From Corynebacterium deserti GIMN1.010 (lineage in GTDB: Bacteria; Actinomycetota; Actinomycetes; Mycobacteriales; Mycobacteriaceae), in the NCBI RefSeq assembly GCF_001277995.1, contig NZ_CP009220.1, positions 2,762,329-2,826,328 of the forward strand: DNA of 64,000 nucleotides, read 5' to 3'. This document shows, in pieces, positions 1 to 8,985 of this stretch; within the stretch, counting starts at the first letter, position 1, and each line of letters begins with the position of its first letter. The position numbers and the translations under genes are program-made. The notes under the pieces are model-generated. The model made no database searches, was not told the DNA's origin, and worked only from the letters and a program-made list of their open reading frames with translations.

Positions 1-351
1 TTGATGAGCATCAACGTATCGCGGTGGATTGGTGGCTATATCTGCATACGCAGTTGCCTGACGATCCGGTAAAAATCGCCAGGCAACAACACTGGGGTCA
101 AGACGCACTCGCCAAAGCTGATGTCTTGATCCAACAGGAACAACCAGATGCTCATCGCGACGATGGGCGCCCAGCGTTGTATGACACCGGGATTGATGCC
201 ACACCAACTAACTCTATCGGGATCAGGTCAGGCTGGGCAGGACGACACAATTAGGTCTGTGGTGTTAACGGTATATGTCGACCTGGGGAAAGCACACAAC
301 ATGTCCCTTAAGTCGACACGCCGTAAAAGCACACATTTTGTCCCTTAACCC
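1..351 (+). mobile_element. Right end of an IS256-type (IS1249-like) element, cut by the window edge
   Basis: These bases are identical by eye to 41624-41974, the 3' end of the complete insertion sequence at 40508-41974. The copy ends with the same terminal inverted repeat (324-351). Only the last 84 or so transposase codons and the right end lie inside the window, so whether the rest is intact cannot be seen. It has the same orientation as the complete copy. Confidence 0.93.
3..254 (+). CDS. IS256-type transposase, C-terminal part (partial at window edge)
   Basis: This is the last 83 codons and the stop of a transposase whose full 402-residue version lies at 40669-41877. The visible protein matches the end of that copy residue for residue, finishing in WAGRHN. 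It holds no catalytic DDE residues, which lie further upstream. I treat it as a partial gene because the 5' part is outside the window, not because it is visibly broken. Confidence 0.9.
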   Translation, partial: DEHQRIAVDWWLYLHTQLPDDPVKIARQQHWGQDALAKADVLIQQEQPDAHRDDGRPALYDTGIDATPTNSIGIRSGWAGRHN

Positions 352-371
352 CACATTTTGTCCCTTAACCC
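332..371. repeat. Tandem duplication of the IS right-terminal 20 bp
   Basis: Bases 332-351 and 352-371 are the same 20-mer, starting CACATTTTGTCC. The first is the terminus of the partial IS. The second lies just outside it and is absent after the complete copy at 41975. It may be the end of an older insertion or of an element that inserted beside it. Confidence 0.85.
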
Positions 372-414
372 CCTGTCACTTGTGCTCCCGAAATGCCTTC
401 ACCCAGATATGCAA

Positions 415-441
415 CAACCCCAAGCACAAGGCCTGGGGTTG
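415..441 (-). terminator. Possible terminator hairpin after the DUF5926 gene
   Basis: Arms CAACCCCA (415-422) and TGGGGTTG (434-441) can pair around an 11-base loop, about 80 bases past the stop of the minus-strand gene ending at 523. No clear run of T follows on the minus strand, so this is only a weak candidate. The rest of 372-522 shows nothing else. Confidence 0.35.
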
Positions 442-522
442 TGGGGAATGGTGTGCCGACTTACATCGACGCCCGCAGCTTAAAGCATAGCGCTTTGCTA
501 ATGAAGGCCAAAGCTCTAAAAC

Positions 523-1437
523 CTACCGAATCGTCACCTGGCGAGACTTGATGTTCTCCAGCTGGCGACGCTCATCAGCGGTGAGCTGGGCATCGTTGTC
601 CAGCTCAGCGGCGATCTTCTCGTTGAGAGCAACCAGATCAGCAGCGTAATCGGTGTGTGGGCGATCAGTTGGGAGATCCCACACTGGGACGACGATACCG
701 TGGGTGCGGAACGCGCCAGCGAACTTGGTTTCCTCGCCGAGGACGAGCTCACCGCGCGCTGCGATACGTGCCAAAGCGTTGAACAGGGCGGTTTCGTTGT
801 CGGTGCGGACCCAACGGATGTGAGCTTTTCCACCTGGGTTCACCCACCACACAGCACCAGGGACGTCGGCCTCAACTTCGTGGGAAGGGAGGATGGAGTC
901 GTTGGCGGCCTGCATGTGTTGGGCGACGTCTGGGGTGAGGTTGTCGTTCTCTGCCAGCCACCAGTTGAAGTCCTGGTGGGCGGTGATGGTGAGGGTGGAG
1001 GAGGCGTCGAGAAGCGTGGCCAGTTCGGGCTGGGTGCCGTCGGCCGTCGCGGACGCCAGGGACTGACCAGCTTCGGCGTTTTTCACCCAGTTCAGTGCGT
1101 ATGCGAGGTCTTTGCCTGGGTTGTTCGAACGCACAGCCTGCTGCATAGCCACGAATGCTTCGCCGCCATAGGCTTCCTCGCGGACGAGTGCGGCTGCGGC
1201 ACCTGGAAGGACGGTGCAGAGGGTGATTTTGCGGTCGGTACCCTCAACGGTAAGGGGTGCGGTCGCGGATGGAATGAATTCCTGCATGGCAACCAGCTGT
1301 GGCTCCATAGCCAGACCCGCAAAGGGGCGAGGTTCGCGCTCAAGCGCTGCACGTTCAGCGGCGCGGGCTGCAAGTTTTGCCTGACGGCGGCTCATGCCCT
1401 CCGGCAGTTGTTCATTCTTGTTATTCTTCTTTGCCAT
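523..1437 (-). CDS. DUF5926 family protein
   Basis: A conserved actinobacterial protein of unknown function, 304 residues from the ATG at 1437 (MAKKN). A frame-equivalent ATG two codons upstream is possible. The N-terminus is lysine- and arginine-rich with a short charged helix, typical of DUF5926 members. No signal peptide or membrane segment is visible. Its start lies inside the 3' end of the upstream phosphodiesterase gene (overlap 1421-1437), so the two are probably co-transcribed and translationally coupled. The family name rests on recognition of sequence style and context; the function is unknown. Confidence 0.8.
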   Translation of the reverse strand: MAKKNNKNEQLPEGMSRRQAKLAARAAERAALEREPRPFAGLAMEPQLVAMQEFIPSATAPLTVEGTDRKITLCTVLPGAAAALVREEAYGGEAFVAMQQAVRSNNPGKDLAYALNWVKNAEAGQSLASATADGTQPELATLLDASSTLTITAHQDFNWWLAENDNLTPDVAQHMQAANDSILPSHEVEADVPGAVWWVNPGGKAHIRWVRTDNETALFNALARIAARGELVLGEETKFAGAFRTHGIVVPVWDLPTDRPHTDYAADLVALNEKIAAELDNDAQLTADERRQLENIKSRQVTIR

Positions 1438-2182
1438 GCGCATTAGCGTACATGTCAGGCTCCTCGTCTGCGTTCAGAAGCTCCGCTGCACGGTCAGGAT
1501 AATTAGTAGCCAGCATGTCCACTCCCTGGTCGCGCGCCCACAGCATGTCTTTTTGCTTGTCGACGGTGAAAAGATAGGTGGGCAAACCCTTGGCCCCAAT
1601 AATCTTCGGCTCCAATTTTGCCCGCTCCAGTGACAACCCCAAACCGGTGGGCACACCGCAGCGCACATCGCGCGGATTACCCCAACGCTCCCACGACCTG
1701 CGCAGATGAATGCGATCAAGCTGTGGAGCAAGGCGAGCCATGCGATACATCGCGGGAAGGGCAAAAGAAATGATGTGGATGCGTGGATCTTCCAATAGCC
1801 CGCGATATTTTAAGATTTTTGTGATTTCTTCTTCCAGCATGACCGCGTAGCGCATTGGGTGCTTGGTTTCTATATAAAGGTGCTTATCTGGATAATCCTC
1901 AAAAATATCCAACAGATTGTTTAAAGTAAGCACTTTTTCTGGGACTTCTTTGGTACCAAAGTTCAAGCTCAGCAAGGATTCCAAATCCAAACGCGACACC
2001 CGACCGCGACCATTCGACACACGATCCACAATGGGGTCATGGACGTTAACCACTTCGCCGCATTTGGTTAGCCGGACATCAGTTTCAATTCCATGAATCG
2101 GTAACTCTAGAGCAGCCCGAAACGCAGACTCTGTTAATTCGGGAAAGCGAGACGATAAACCTCGGTGCGCGATGACTTTCAT
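1421..2182 (-). CDS. glpQ: Glycerophosphodiester phosphodiesterase
   Basis: Likely hydrolyses glycerophosphodiesters to glycerol 3-phosphate and an alcohol. The protein begins MKVIAHRG, the hallmark HRG of the GDPD TIM barrel with its catalytic histidine. This is followed by the family acidic pair (IETDVR) and HDP about 40 residues later. The length of 253 residues suits a cytosolic GlpQ. I chose the ATG at 2182 because it is preceded by GAGAGATGGG at a good distance. A start at 2242 would add 20 residues without family character. There is no signal peptide, so it probably acts in the cytoplasm. It overlaps the DUF5926 gene downstream and is divergent from gntP. Confidence 0.88.
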   Translation of the reverse strand: MKVIAHRGLSSRFPELTESAFRAALELPIHGIETDVRLTKCGEVVNVHDPIVDRVSNGRGRVSRLDLESLLSLNFGTKEVPEKVLTLNNLLDIFEDYPDKHLYIETKHPMRYAVMLEEEITKILKYRGLLEDPRIHIISFALPAMYRMARLAPQLDRIHLRRSWERWGNPRDVRCGVPTGLGLSLERAKLEPKIIGAKGLPTYLFTVDKQKDMLWARDQGVDMLATNYPDRAAELLNADEEPDMYANAHGKEE

Positions 2183-2554
2183 GAACCCATCTCTCGTGGC
2201 TTTTATGTACCTGCTGTCGACTCTAGTATCCTCCCAAACCACCAGCCCTGCAGCTTGAATAGAAATAAGTACACTGCGTCAATTTTATGATGTAGATTAC
2301 TTTTTCCTTTTCATGACCGAGCAAGAGTCCGTGATGAAAATGTCCAGTGGGGTAGATGAAGGGGTTTTTTAAGGAAACCGATACAATCCCAAGACGGCAA
2401 TCGATTGCGCAGCTTCTTAATAGAGTTTAATTGCGACTTTACTGCCGGATCGGGGCATGGAAATTCCGACCCAAGGTGCTAGCAGAAATAATTTATCTAG
2501 TGATAACCATTGGGTTTTTAAAAATTTGTGGCTTAAATCTCAATTTCTGTATAG

Positions 2555-2569
2555 TTTGATCATACTAAT
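2555..2569 (+). promoter_or_regulatory. Candidate GntR1/GntR2 operator upstream of gntP
   Basis: TTTGATCATACTAAT matches the published C. glutamicum GntR1/GntR2 consensus TATGATAGTACCAAT, as I remember it, at 11 of 15 positions. It lies about 35 bases before the gntP start. These gluconate-responsive repressors are known to control gntP. That this is the actual site is inference. The rest of 2243-2603 is the divergent glpQ/gntP promoter region. Confidence 0.5.
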
Positions 2570-2603
2570 TCATCCACTTCTAAATTTTCACGAAGGATCC
2601 CCC

Positions 2604-3995
2604 ATGGACACCTGGGAACAAACTCTTGGAGCAGGGCCACTGCTGGGCATTGCAGCCGGCGCCATTGCCCTCATTCTGGTTCTCGTCATCGTTTTTAAAC
2701 TCCATGCTTTTCTCACCCTCATACTGGTTTCCATTGTTACAGCGCTTGCTGCTGGCATTCCCGTCACTGCAGTAGTGGACACTCTCCTTGACGGCTTTGG
2801 TAAAACACTTGCCTCGGTCGCTCTATTGGTAGGCCTGGGTGCAATGCTCGGTCGATTGGTTGAAACATCCGGTGGAGCAAAATCTCTAGCCGACACCATG
2901 GTGCGGATCTTCGGTGAGAAGCGCGCGCCATTCGCGCTGGGCGTCGCATCACTAATCATGGGCTTCCCGATCTTCTTCGATGCTGGCCTCGTGGTCATGC
3001 TGCCGGTTATTTTCGCAGTTGCGCGCCGCTTGAACGGTTCCGTTCTCACATTCGGCATCCCCGCCGCTGGCGCGTTTTCCGTTATGCACGTCTTCGTCCC
3101 ACCGCACCCAGGCCCAATTGCGGCATCGGAATTCTTTGGTGCACAGGTTGGATATGTCCTGATCGCAGGCATTATCGTTGCATTGCCAACGTGGTACTTG
3201 ACTGGCTACTTGCTGGGTAAATTCCTGGGTAGGAAGTTCCCACTGCCAGTTCCAGATCTACTAAGCGGTGGCGCACAAGAGGATGATCAGCCTCAGAATC
3301 CTGCGAGCGCTGCGTCAATTATTGCCATTCTGCTTATTCCGATGCTGCTCATCTTCGGCAACACCGGCACCTCGATGGCAGTTTCTGCAGGTGTCCTTGA
3401 TGCAGAATCCACCGTGGTTAAGATCCTGGGATTCCTTGGTGAAACCCCAGTAGCCTTGCTCATCACCGTGTTAATCGCCCTGTTCTTCCTGGGCAACCGT
3501 CGCGGCGTTAGCGGTTCCGCACTGGAAAAGACCGTCGAAGGTGCACTCGGACCAATCTGTTCCGTCGTGTTGATCACCGGTGCTGGTGGCATGTTTGGTG
3601 GAGTTCTTCGCACCTCTGGCATTGGTGGAGCACTCGCTGATTCCATGTCCGATCTGGGACTTCCCGTCATCGCGGGCTGCTTCATTGTGGCAGCCGTTCT
3701 GCGTGTTGCACAGGGTTCCGCAACTGTCGCACTGACCACCGCCGCAGCATTGATGGCACCCGCTGTTGCTGCAGCTGACTTCAATGAATTCCAGCTCGCT
3801 GCGATCGTGATTTCCACTGCTGCTGGTTCCGTTATCGCCAGCCACGTGAATGACTCCGGCTTCTGGCTCGTTGGTCGACTTATGAATGCTGACGTTCCAA
3901 CCACGTTGAAGACCTGGACCGTGAACCAGACCTGTATTGCCATCGTTGGTTTTATCATGGCTTATGCAATGTTCGGACTCGCTTCATTGGTTTAG
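2604..3995 (+). CDS. gntP: Gluconate permease (GntP family)
   Basis: Proton-linked uptake of gluconate across the cytoplasmic membrane. The protein is 463 residues and almost wholly hydrophobic, with about 12 to 14 predicted membrane segments. Conserved GntP features include the stretch around GFPIFFDAGLVVMLP near residue 120, VPPHPGP near residue 168, and the late AQGSATVAL and HVNDSGFW motifs. The ATG at 2604 is preceded by GAAGGATCC. The longer open frame from 2457 runs through the promoter region and is rejected. The gene stands alone with its own terminator, and its product would feed gluconate kinase encoded elsewhere. Confidence 0.95.
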   Translation: MDTWEQTLGAGPLLGIAAGAIALILVLVIVFKLHAFLTLILVSIVTALAAGIPVTAVVDTLLDGFGKTLASVALLVGLGAMLGRLVETSGGAKSLADTMVRIFGEKRAPFALGVASLIMGFPIFFDAGLVVMLPVIFAVARRLNGSVLTFGIPAAGAFSVMHVFVPPHPGPIAASEFFGAQVGYVLIAGIIVALPTWYLTGYLLGKFLGRKFPLPVPDLLSGGAQEDDQPQNPASAASIIAILLIPMLLIFGNTGTSMAVSAGVLDAESTVVKILGFLGETPVALLITVLIALFFLGNRRGVSGSALEKTVEGALGPICSVVLITGAGGMFGGVLRTSGIGGALADSMSDLGLPVIAGCFIVAAVLRVAQGSATVALTTAAALMAPAVAAADFNEFQLAAIVISTAAGSVIASHVNDSGFWLVGRLMNADVPTTLKTWTVNQTCIAIVGFIMAYAMFGLASLV

Positions 3996-4006
3996 CCTTT
4001 ACCGAA

Positions 4007-4044
4007 AAAGAGCCTGTTCCCTTTTTAGGGGCAGGTTCTTTTTA
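4007..4044 (+). terminator. gntP terminator
   Basis: A hairpin with arms around AGAGCCTG and CAGGTTCT is followed by a run of T, 12 bases after the gntP stop. Confidence 0.8.
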
Positions 4045-4086
4045 TTGCCATAACCTGCATAAAGAGAAGCGCTTAACAGGAATCCC

Positions 4087-4115
4087 TTGACGTAAGGTGC
4101 ATCACACTGCATGAT
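4087..4115 (+). promoter_or_regulatory. Promoter of the asparagine/aspartate operon
   Basis: TTGACG (4087-4092) and CATGAT (4110-4115) are spaced by exactly 17 bases. Transcription would start near 4121-4123, that is, on the ATG at 4123, giving a leaderless mRNA. The -10 box lacks the first T of the consensus, so this is a moderate candidate. Confidence 0.5.
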
Positions 4116-4122
4116 GTTCACC

Positions 4123-4827
4123 ATGAACCTGTCTGACAGCTGGACACCCCGACAGCCGGTACTCTCTCGCACCAGCGCTGCGGAGGAAGTCTTCAATGCA
4201 ATCCGTCAAGGAATCGAATCTGGGGAAATCCCCCTTGGCTCCAAACTCAGCTCCGAAGCCACCCTTGCGGCATCATTCGGAGTAAGCCGTTCCGTCGTTC
4301 GTGAAGCTCTGCGCTCTTCTGCCACCTTGGGTCTCACCAAAACGGAAACCGGCCGTGGAACTTTTGTTATTTCGGCATCCCCCACCAACGATCTTGTGTT
4401 GGGTAATTTTTCTTCCACCGATCTTTATGAGGCCCGACCTCATATTGAAGTTCCTGCTGCTGGCCTCGCTGCAACCAGGCGATCGAAGGATGATTTGCAG
4501 CAGCTTTTTAACATCATCGAGCAGATGGAAGCCGAAGATGATCACGTAGCGTGGGTGGAATTGGACACGGAATTTCACGCTGCCATCGCTAATGCCAGTG
4601 GAAATTCGGTGTTCGCCAAGATCGTGGGCGATATTCGTGAATCCTTGGCCAGGCAGTCTGAGACCGTCAACGTGGTGTCTGGACGCAGGGAGCCATCCGA
4701 TGCTGAACACCGAGCGATCGTGGAGGCAATCGCTGCGCAAGATAAACAAGCTGCTGAAGCTGCCATGGCATTTCACCTTTCCGCTGTTCAGGTGGCTGTT
4801 GATGACATCGTGAGCAAACAATCATGA
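4123..4827 (+). CDS. FadR/GntR-family regulator of the asparagine/aspartate operon
   Basis: A DNA-binding repressor candidate with an N-terminal winged helix (EVFNAIRQGIESGEIPLGSK, then SRSVVREAL near residues 55-63) and a C-terminal FCD ligand domain with the typical HAAIANASGN segment. About 234 residues. I prefer the ATG at 4123 because the promoter at 4087-4115 would start the transcript there. An ATG at 4111 in the same frame lacks a good ribosome site and lies on the -10 box. The gene overlaps the asparaginase start by ATGA and heads the operon, so it probably regulates that operon. Aspartate, asparagine or a derivative is a likely ligand, but this is inference. Confidence 0.85.
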   Translation: MNLSDSWTPRQPVLSRTSAAEEVFNAIRQGIESGEIPLGSKLSSEATLAASFGVSRSVVREALRSSATLGLTKTETGRGTFVISASPTNDLVLGNFSSTDLYEARPHIEVPAAGLAATRRSKDDLQQLFNIIEQMEAEDDHVAWVELDTEFHAAIANASGNSVFAKIVGDIRESLARQSETVNVVSGRREPSDAEHRAIVEAIAAQDKQAAEAAMAFHLSAVQVAVDDIVSKQS

Positions 4828-5777
4828 TCCCAGCGCACGCCCCACTCGTTGGCCAAACCCGTGGCGAACTCCTCGAATCCATTCACTACGGATCAGCTGT
4901 GCTGCTTGATGCTGACGGCAAGATCGAAACATCCATCGGCGATACCGAAGCACTGTTCTATCCCCGTTCTGCACTGAAACCACTCTTCGCGGTAGGCATG
5001 GTTCGTGCAGGTCTCAAGCTCAACCAAGAACAGCTCACGCTCGCTAGCGCCAGCCATTCTGGATCATTGGAACACCAAAGGATCGTGCTCAGCACCCTGC
5101 ATGATGCAGGCCTCACGGAATCCGATTTGGGCAATTCTGTTGATCTTCCTTATGGGAAAGCAGAACGCGAAGCACACCTGACAGCAGGTGGACGCCCCAC
5201 CCGACTTGCCCAGAACTGCTCTGGAAAACACGCGGCACTTCTAGCTCTGTGTGTACTCAAAGGGTGGGACACGGAAAACTACCTCGACCCAGAGCATCCG
5301 ATTTCTGCCTTGCTCCGGGAGACTGTTGAGGAGCTGTGTGGAACGAGGGTGGCGTCGACAAGCATCGATGGCTGCGGAACCCCCGTCTATCCCTTAACGC
5401 TTGCAGCCCTAGCCCGGGGCTATGCACGGCTGGCGAAGGCGCAGCCTGGAAGCGCTGAATACCAGGTCAGAGCAGCAATCGTGAACCATCCCGACCTGCT
5501 TGCAGGCGTTGGCCGCGATGTCAGCGCGCTCATGCGGGCACTGCCCGGCGCGGTGGCCAAGGATGGATTTGAAGGCATCCAGGCGGTCGCACTTCCGGAC
5601 GGACGTGCACTGGCTGTGAAAATTTCCGACGGTGGCGACCGCGCACGGATGCCAATCACCGCGACGTTACTTCTCAATGCACTTGAAGAAGCGCCGGATG
5701 ACCTGCGCGCTCTAGCCCACCTGAATGTCACAGCAGGACCGGCGGAGGAACGCGTCGGCAAGCTATTTGCCCTTTAA
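4824..5777 (+). CDS. L-asparaginase II family protein (Asparaginase_II, rhizobial type)
   Basis: Probable hydrolysis of L-asparagine to aspartate and ammonia. The 317-residue protein carries the signatures of the rhizobial-type asparaginase II family, which is unrelated to E. coli AnsA/AnsB: SHSGSLEHQ near residue 76, NCSGKHAALL near 131, IDGCGTPVYPL near 181 and KISDGGDRAR near 266. The conserved Ser-Lys pair and cysteine are present. There is no signal peptide, so it acts in the cytoplasm. It starts inside the stop of the regulator (ATGA) and is followed 14 bases later by aspartase, matching a pathway asparagine to aspartate to fumarate. Confidence 0.88.
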   Translation: MIPAHAPLVGQTRGELLESIHYGSAVLLDADGKIETSIGDTEALFYPRSALKPLFAVGMVRAGLKLNQEQLTLASASHSGSLEHQRIVLSTLHDAGLTESDLGNSVDLPYGKAEREAHLTAGGRPTRLAQNCSGKHAALLALCVLKGWDTENYLDPEHPISALLRETVEELCGTRVASTSIDGCGTPVYPLTLAALARGYARLAKAQPGSAEYQVRAAIVNHPDLLAGVGRDVSALMRALPGAVAKDGFEGIQAVALPDGRALAVKISDGGDRARMPITATLLLNALEEAPDDLRALAHLNVTAGPAEERVGKLFAL

Positions 5778-5791
5778 CAGAAAGCACTGTC

Positions 5792-7201
5792 ATGACCACC
5801 ACTTTTAGCTCCACCCGCACCGAACACGACCTCATCGGCGACGCCGAAGTACCAGCTCACGTGTACTGGGGCGTGCACACCATGCGCGCTGCAGAGAACT
5901 TCCAGATCACCGATCAAAAGCTTGCTGATAATCCTTTCCTCATCGCAGCTCTTGCGCGCGTCAAACAAGCCGCCGCCCGCGCCAACCTACAACTTGGACT
6001 GCTTGATCAAACTCGCGCTGAAGCAATCGATCAGGCCTGTGAACGCGTGGCCGCGGGCGAATTCAACGATCAGTTCATCCTCGACCCCATCCAGGGTGGC
6101 GCCGGTACCAGCACCAATATGAATGCCAACGAGGTGATCGCCAACGTTGCGCTGGAAATCCTGGGCCACAACAAGGGCGAGTACCAGTACCTGCACCCCA
6201 ATGACCACGTCAATTTGTCCCAATCTACCAATGACGCCTATCCCACCGCCGTCAAGATAGCTACCTGCTTCGCCGCCACCCCGCTGCTTGAAGCGATGGA
6301 AGAACTCGAAGACGCATGCCGCAAGAAAGCCGTCGAGTTTCGCACCGTGGTGAAAATGGGACGCACCCAACTGCAGGACGCCGTCCCCATGACCGTCGGC
6401 CAAGAATTCGGCGGATGGGCCGTCACGCTGCGGGAAGACCACGATCGCCTGCAGGAATCCCTCAAGCTGGTTACTGAGATCAACCTTGGTGCTACCGCCA
6501 TTGGCACCGGACTTAACGCACCAGAAGGATACGCCGAAGCCGCATGCTACCACTTGGCACAGCTCACCGGCCTCGGGCTGAGCACGAGCCCGCACCTGGT
6601 GGAAGCAACCAGCGACGTCGGCTCCTTCGTCCACCTCTCTGGCGTGCTCAAGCGCGTAGCTGTGAAACTCTCCAAAATCTGCAACGACCTGCGCCTACTT
6701 TCCTCCGGGCCACGCGCAGGCCTCAACGACATCCAACTGCCCGCCGTGCAATCCGGATCCTCCATCATGCCGGGCAAAGTTAACCCCGTCATCCCCGAAG
6801 TCGTCAACCAAATCGCCTACCAAGTAGTCGGCTACGACGCCACCGTCACCATGGCTGCAGAAGGCGGCCAACTCCAGCTCAACGCATTTGAGCCCGTCAT
6901 CATGCACTCCGTCGGGCTGGCTATGAAGCACCTGGCCAACGGCTGCACCACGCTAGCCCGCAAATGCATTGCGGGCATCACAGTCGACGAAGACGCTTTG
7001 CGACGCCAAGTCGAACAATCAATCGGCCTCGTCACCGCCCTCAACCCCGTCCTCGGCTACACCCAATCCACCATGATCGCCATGGAAGCCCTCCACACCG
7101 GACGTGGCGTTGCCGAACTCGTCCTCGAACGTGGGCTCCTCACCGAAGTAGAACTTGCCGAACTTCTCCGCCCCGAGCGACTCGCTAACCTCGCCTCCTA
7201 G
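5792..7201 (+). CDS. aspA: Aspartate ammonia-lyase (aspartase)
   Basis: Converts L-aspartate to fumarate and ammonia. The 469-residue length is normal for bacterial aspartases. The fumarase/aspartase signature [10 protein letters not shown] lies near residues 322-331, with the serine of the flexible catalytic loop. Upstream are the substrate-binding stretch with THE-like region residues (QSTNDAYPT near 150) and [10 protein letters not shown] near 190. Fumarase class II is the main alternative, but the pairing with asparaginase and an amino-acid permease favours aspartase. The wobble positions are strongly C-rich compared with gntP. It lies in the middle of the operon. Confidence 0.92.
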   Translation: MTTTFSSTRTEHDLIGDAEVPAHVYWGVHTMRAAENFQITDQKLADNPFLIAALARVKQAAARANLQLGLLDQTRAEAIDQACERVAAGEFNDQFILDPIQGGAGTSTNMNANEVIANVALEILGHNKGEYQYLHPNDHVNLSQSTNDAYPTAVKIATCFAATPLLEAMEELEDACRKKAVEFRTVVKMGRTQLQDAVPMTVGQEFGGWAVTLREDHDRLQESLKLVTEINLGATAIGTGLNAPEGYAEAACYHLAQLTGLGLSTSPHLVEATSDVGSFVHLSGVLKRVAVKLSKICNDLRLLSSGPRAGLNDIQLPAVQSGSSIMPGKVNPVIPEVVNQIAYQVVGYDATVTMAAEGGQLQLNAFEPVIMHSVGLAMKHLANGCTTLARKCIAGITVDEDALRRQVEQSIGLVTALNPVLGYTQSTMIAMEALHTGRGVAELVLERGLLTEVELAELLRPERLANLAS

Positions 7202-7214
7202 AAACGAGAACACC

Positions 7215-8714
7215 ATGTCAACAACACAAAAACCTCAGAGACCTGCTAGTTCTTCCGCTCCGGCAGCTTTTGATGATGCCTTAACCGCAGGCGACAACGA
7301 CTACCACAAGGGCCTTAGCACCCGCCAAGTCAACATGATCGCCATCGGTGGTGCCATCGGCACCGGCCTGTTCATGGGAGCAGGTGGACGACTCGCCCAA
7401 GCAGGCCCCGGCATTGTCATCAGCTACGCCATCTGTGGAGTCCTCGCCTTCCTCATCCTCCGCGCACTCGGCGAACTCGTCATGTACCGCCCCAGCTCCG
7501 GATCCTTCGTTTCCTACGCCCGCGAGTTCTACGGCGAAAAAGCAGCCTTCGCCACCGGCTGGTTGTACTGGCTCAACTGGTCCATGACAGCAATCGTGGA
7601 CATCACCGCCGCCGCCCTCTACATGAACTTCTTCGGACGTTACGTCCCATGGATCTCTGCCGTCCCACAATGGATCTGGGCACTCGCCGCATTGCTGCTC
7701 GTCCTGGGCATGAACCTCATCTCCGTGAAGGTATTCGGCGAATTGGAATTCTGGTTCGCCCTGATCAAGGTCGTCGCACTCACAGCATTCCTCGTGGTAG
7801 GCACCTACTTTGTTATCTTCGGAACCCCAATTGAAGGACATACTACCGGCTGGTCCATCATCCAAGACAACGGCGGAATCCTCCCCAACGGTATCCTCCC
7901 CGTCCTGGTTCTCATGCAGGGTGTTGTCTTTGCCTACGCCTCCATCGAACTTCTAGGTACCGCAGCTGGCGAAGTGGAAAACCCAGAAAAGGTCATGCCG
8001 AAGGCAATCAACACTGTCATCTTCCGCATCGCCGTCTTCTACGTCGGATCCCTCGTTCTGCTGTCACTGCTTCTTCCCTACACCGCGTACAAAGCTGGCG
8101 AAAGCCCCTTCGTCACCTTCTTCAGCGCCATCGGTATCCCAGGCATGGACGTCATCATGAACCTCGTCGTCCTCACCGCAGCGATGTCCTCCCTGAATGC
8201 AGGCCTCTACTCCACCGGACGAATCCTCCGCTCAATGTCACTCAACGGCTCCGCACCAAAGTTCGCCGGACGAATCAGTGCTTCTGGTGTTCCTTACGGC
8301 GGCATCCTCATCACCGCGGCGATCGCTGCTTTGGGAGTCGGCCTCAATGCTCTTGTTCCAGCTCAAGCTTTTGAAATCGTGCTCAACTTCGCAGCCATTG
8401 GCATCATCGCATCCTGGGGAATGATTGTGCTCTGCCACATCGCCCTAGTGAAGAAGTCCACGCGCGGTGAACTCACCCGACCATCCTTCCGAATGCCTTT
8501 TGCTCCATACACCAGCTGGATTGTGCTTGTTGCCCTCGTGTTGATTGTCATCCTCATGGCATTCGACAGCCCGGTAGGAACCTGGACTGTGGCTGGTCTC
8601 GCAGTGATCATCCCATTGCTTATCGCAGGTTGGTACGCCTGCCGCGGTCGCATCAACGAGATCGCGGCTGCCAGGGCTGCGGCTGGAACTGAGCCTGTGG
8701 ATTCGATCAGCTAG
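7215..8714 (+). CDS. APC-family amino-acid permease, probably L-asparagine/aspartate
   Basis: A 499-residue transporter with 12 predicted membrane helices. It has the amino-acid permease (AAT) signature [20 protein letters not shown] near residue 35 and the EVENPEK segment near 255. The ATG at 7215 is 13 bases after the aspartase stop. A longer frame from 7155 would overlap aspA and is rejected. As last gene of the asparagine/aspartate operon it most likely imports asparagine, but close relatives carry proline, GABA or aromatic amino acids, so the substrate comes from context only. Confidence 0.85.
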   Translation: MSTTQKPQRPASSSAPAAFDDALTAGDNDYHKGLSTRQVNMIAIGGAIGTGLFMGAGGRLAQAGPGIVISYAICGVLAFLILRALGELVMYRPSSGSFVSYAREFYGEKAAFATGWLYWLNWSMTAIVDITAAALYMNFFGRYVPWISAVPQWIWALAALLLVLGMNLISVKVFGELEFWFALIKVVALTAFLVVGTYFVIFGTPIEGHTTGWSIIQDNGGILPNGILPVLVLMQGVVFAYASIELLGTAAGEVENPEKVMPKAINTVIFRIAVFYVGSLVLLSLLLPYTAYKAGESPFVTFFSAIGIPGMDVIMNLVVLTAAMSSLNAGLYSTGRILRSMSLNGSAPKFAGRISASGVPYGGILITAAIAALGVGLNALVPAQAFEIVLNFAAIGIIASWGMIVLCHIALVKKSTRGELTRPSFRMPFAPYTSWIVLVALVLIVILMAFDSPVGTWTVAGLAVIIPLLIAGWYACRGRINEIAAARAAAGTEPVDSIS

Positions 8715-8746
8715 CTCTCGACGATCAGCCTGTTCCTGCTGTTCAG

Positions 8747-8790
8747 AAATCACCGCGATGTGAGGCTGCCTCAAACCGCGGTGATTTTTT
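8747..8790 (+). terminator. Terminator of the asparagine/aspartate operon
   Basis: Perfect 11-bp arms AAATCACCGCG (8747-8757) and its complement (8777-8787) end in six T. Confidence 0.9.
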
Positions 8791-8854
8791 CCATGCCAAT
8801 CTTAGTGCCTCAGAATTCGGCCGCGTAAAGGAAACCAACTTTCCAATCCAAATG

Positions 8855-8885
8855 AAAAGCGGCCCCCAGCTAAAAGCTGAGGACC
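8855..8885 (-). terminator. pyk2 terminator
   Basis: On the minus strand the arms 8885-8875 and 8871-8861 pair over 11 positions (some G-U) around a TTT loop. GCTTTT follows. It is about 100 bases past the pyk2 stop. Confidence 0.65.
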
Positions 8886-8985
8886 AAAATTTCTTTTGTT
8901 AATGCAGGTGATGCCTGCTCCAAGGTTTGAGACATACCTTGATGCAGCACAGCAAGACGCAGAAACGTGAGAGAACTATCTGGGG

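Noticed and set aside
655..1446. Long plus-strand frame opposite the DUF5926 gene
   Set aside because: Cysteine/glycine-rich composition of an antisense shadow; the minus-strand gene is supported by overlap with glpQ and family length.
7155..7214. Extended start of the amino-acid permease overlapping aspA
   Set aside because: The extra 20 residues translate aspA coding sequence in another frame and precede the normal permease N-terminus.
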